This document shows positions 60,604-60,748 of a DNA stretch of 60,748 bases, in pieces. Made by a program: the position numbers and the translations under genes. This DNA comes from Paenibacillus algorifonticola (GTDB lineage: Bacteria > Bacillota > Bacilli > Paenibacillales > Paenibacillaceae): NCBI RefSeq assembly GCF_000971975.1, contig NZ_LAQO01000048.1, positions 1-60,748 on the forward strand, written 5' to 3'. Numbering within the stretch: position 1 is the first letter of the stretch; every line of letters begins with the position of its first letter. The notes below the pieces were generated by a model. The model ran no database searches and had not been told where the DNA came from. It was given only the letters and a program-made list of their open reading frames with translations.

Positions 60604-60748
60604 GCAGCTTGGGACGCACAACTCCTTTTTTGAAGGACTGAGGTTCCGCTATTTTGGCTTTTGCTCCGATTTCGGGGCTTAAGCGGACAGGATGCTCTTC
60701 TGTCAATAGAGTGGACACGCCTATTATGCTATTTTTTCGTAATAAAGC

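Noticed and set aside
60440..60718. 92-residue frame on the minus strand through the tandem repeat
   Set aside because: The middle is only translated repeat. No ribosome binding site was seen, so coding is unlikely.

Overview
The window looks like a chromosomal segment of a Paenibacillus-type spore-forming member of the Bacillota. The support is a CotF-like coat protein, a YheC/YheD-type ATP-grasp protein, a GapB/SR1P-like/PckA gluconeogenic group, strong AGGAGG ribosome binding sites with many TTG and GTG starts, hairpin-plus-T terminators, and large secreted GH74 and GH5 enzymes carrying CBM3 modules. No species name can be read from the sequence.

Layout. Positions 1-27 are the 3' tail of a 23S rRNA with no 5S gene behind it. 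Next come an MFS transporter, a YheC/D-like protein and a small membrane protein. From 3.1 to 9.7 kb six tightly packed genes form one operon: FabH/OleA-like condensing enzyme, ATP-grasp ligase, OleD-like dehydrogenase, MBL-fold hydrolase, F390-synthetase-like adenylating enzyme and a GNAT-like protein. It resembles a remodelled OleABCD or beta-lactone pathway and has FapR-like half-sites in front. From 9.8 to 12 kb an HD-GYP phosphodiesterase and a GGDEF cyclase with an intact I-site point to c-di-GMP turnover. From 12 to 15 kb a MocR regulator is divergent from a nitrilase. From 15 to 18 kb lie a nucleotidyltransferase-like gene, an lmrAB-like drug-efflux operon with its operator, and tRNA-Leu(UAG).

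From 18.4 to 34.4 kb is a large carbohydrate locus: LacI regulator, lipoprotein solute-binding protein, a 971-residue protein fusing carbohydrate-binding-like modules to a second solute-binding domain, two separate ABC permease pairs, an NHL/TPR membrane protein, a Yip1-like membrane protein, a DUF5696-like protein and a GH30-type glycosidase, but no ABC ATPase. A group II intron tail (domains V-VI only) lies just after its terminator. From 34.7 to 40.6 kb are CotF-like, RNase J, a 32-residue basic peptide and gapB / SR1P-like / pckA. From 40.6 to 44 kb an aroA-aroC pair lies divergent from a LysR regulator; the EPSP synthase has an unusual glyphosate-site loop. From 44 to 52.3 kb are a cellulase-like protein, a TerD-vWA fusion and two secreted polysaccharidases (GH74-CBM3 with a cre site, and GH5-FN3-CBM3).

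From 52.3 to 56 kb there is an AT-rich, gene-poor, degenerate island with a secreted orphan protein, a tiny membrane peptide, a long perfect inverted repeat and a possible transposase remnant. From 56 to 60.3 kb a large 7TM hybrid kinase with two different kinase modules is followed by a response regulator with a SARP/BTAD-type output. The window ends in a 31-bp tandem repeat.

Taken together, the window combines plant-polysaccharide use (xyloglucan, mannan, a GH30 substrate), gluconeogenesis and sporulation functions with two clusters whose chemistry is not obvious: the Ole-like operon and the DUF5696/NHL/Yip1 ABC locus. All functional statements rest on motif and family recognition by eye. 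No similarity search was run.
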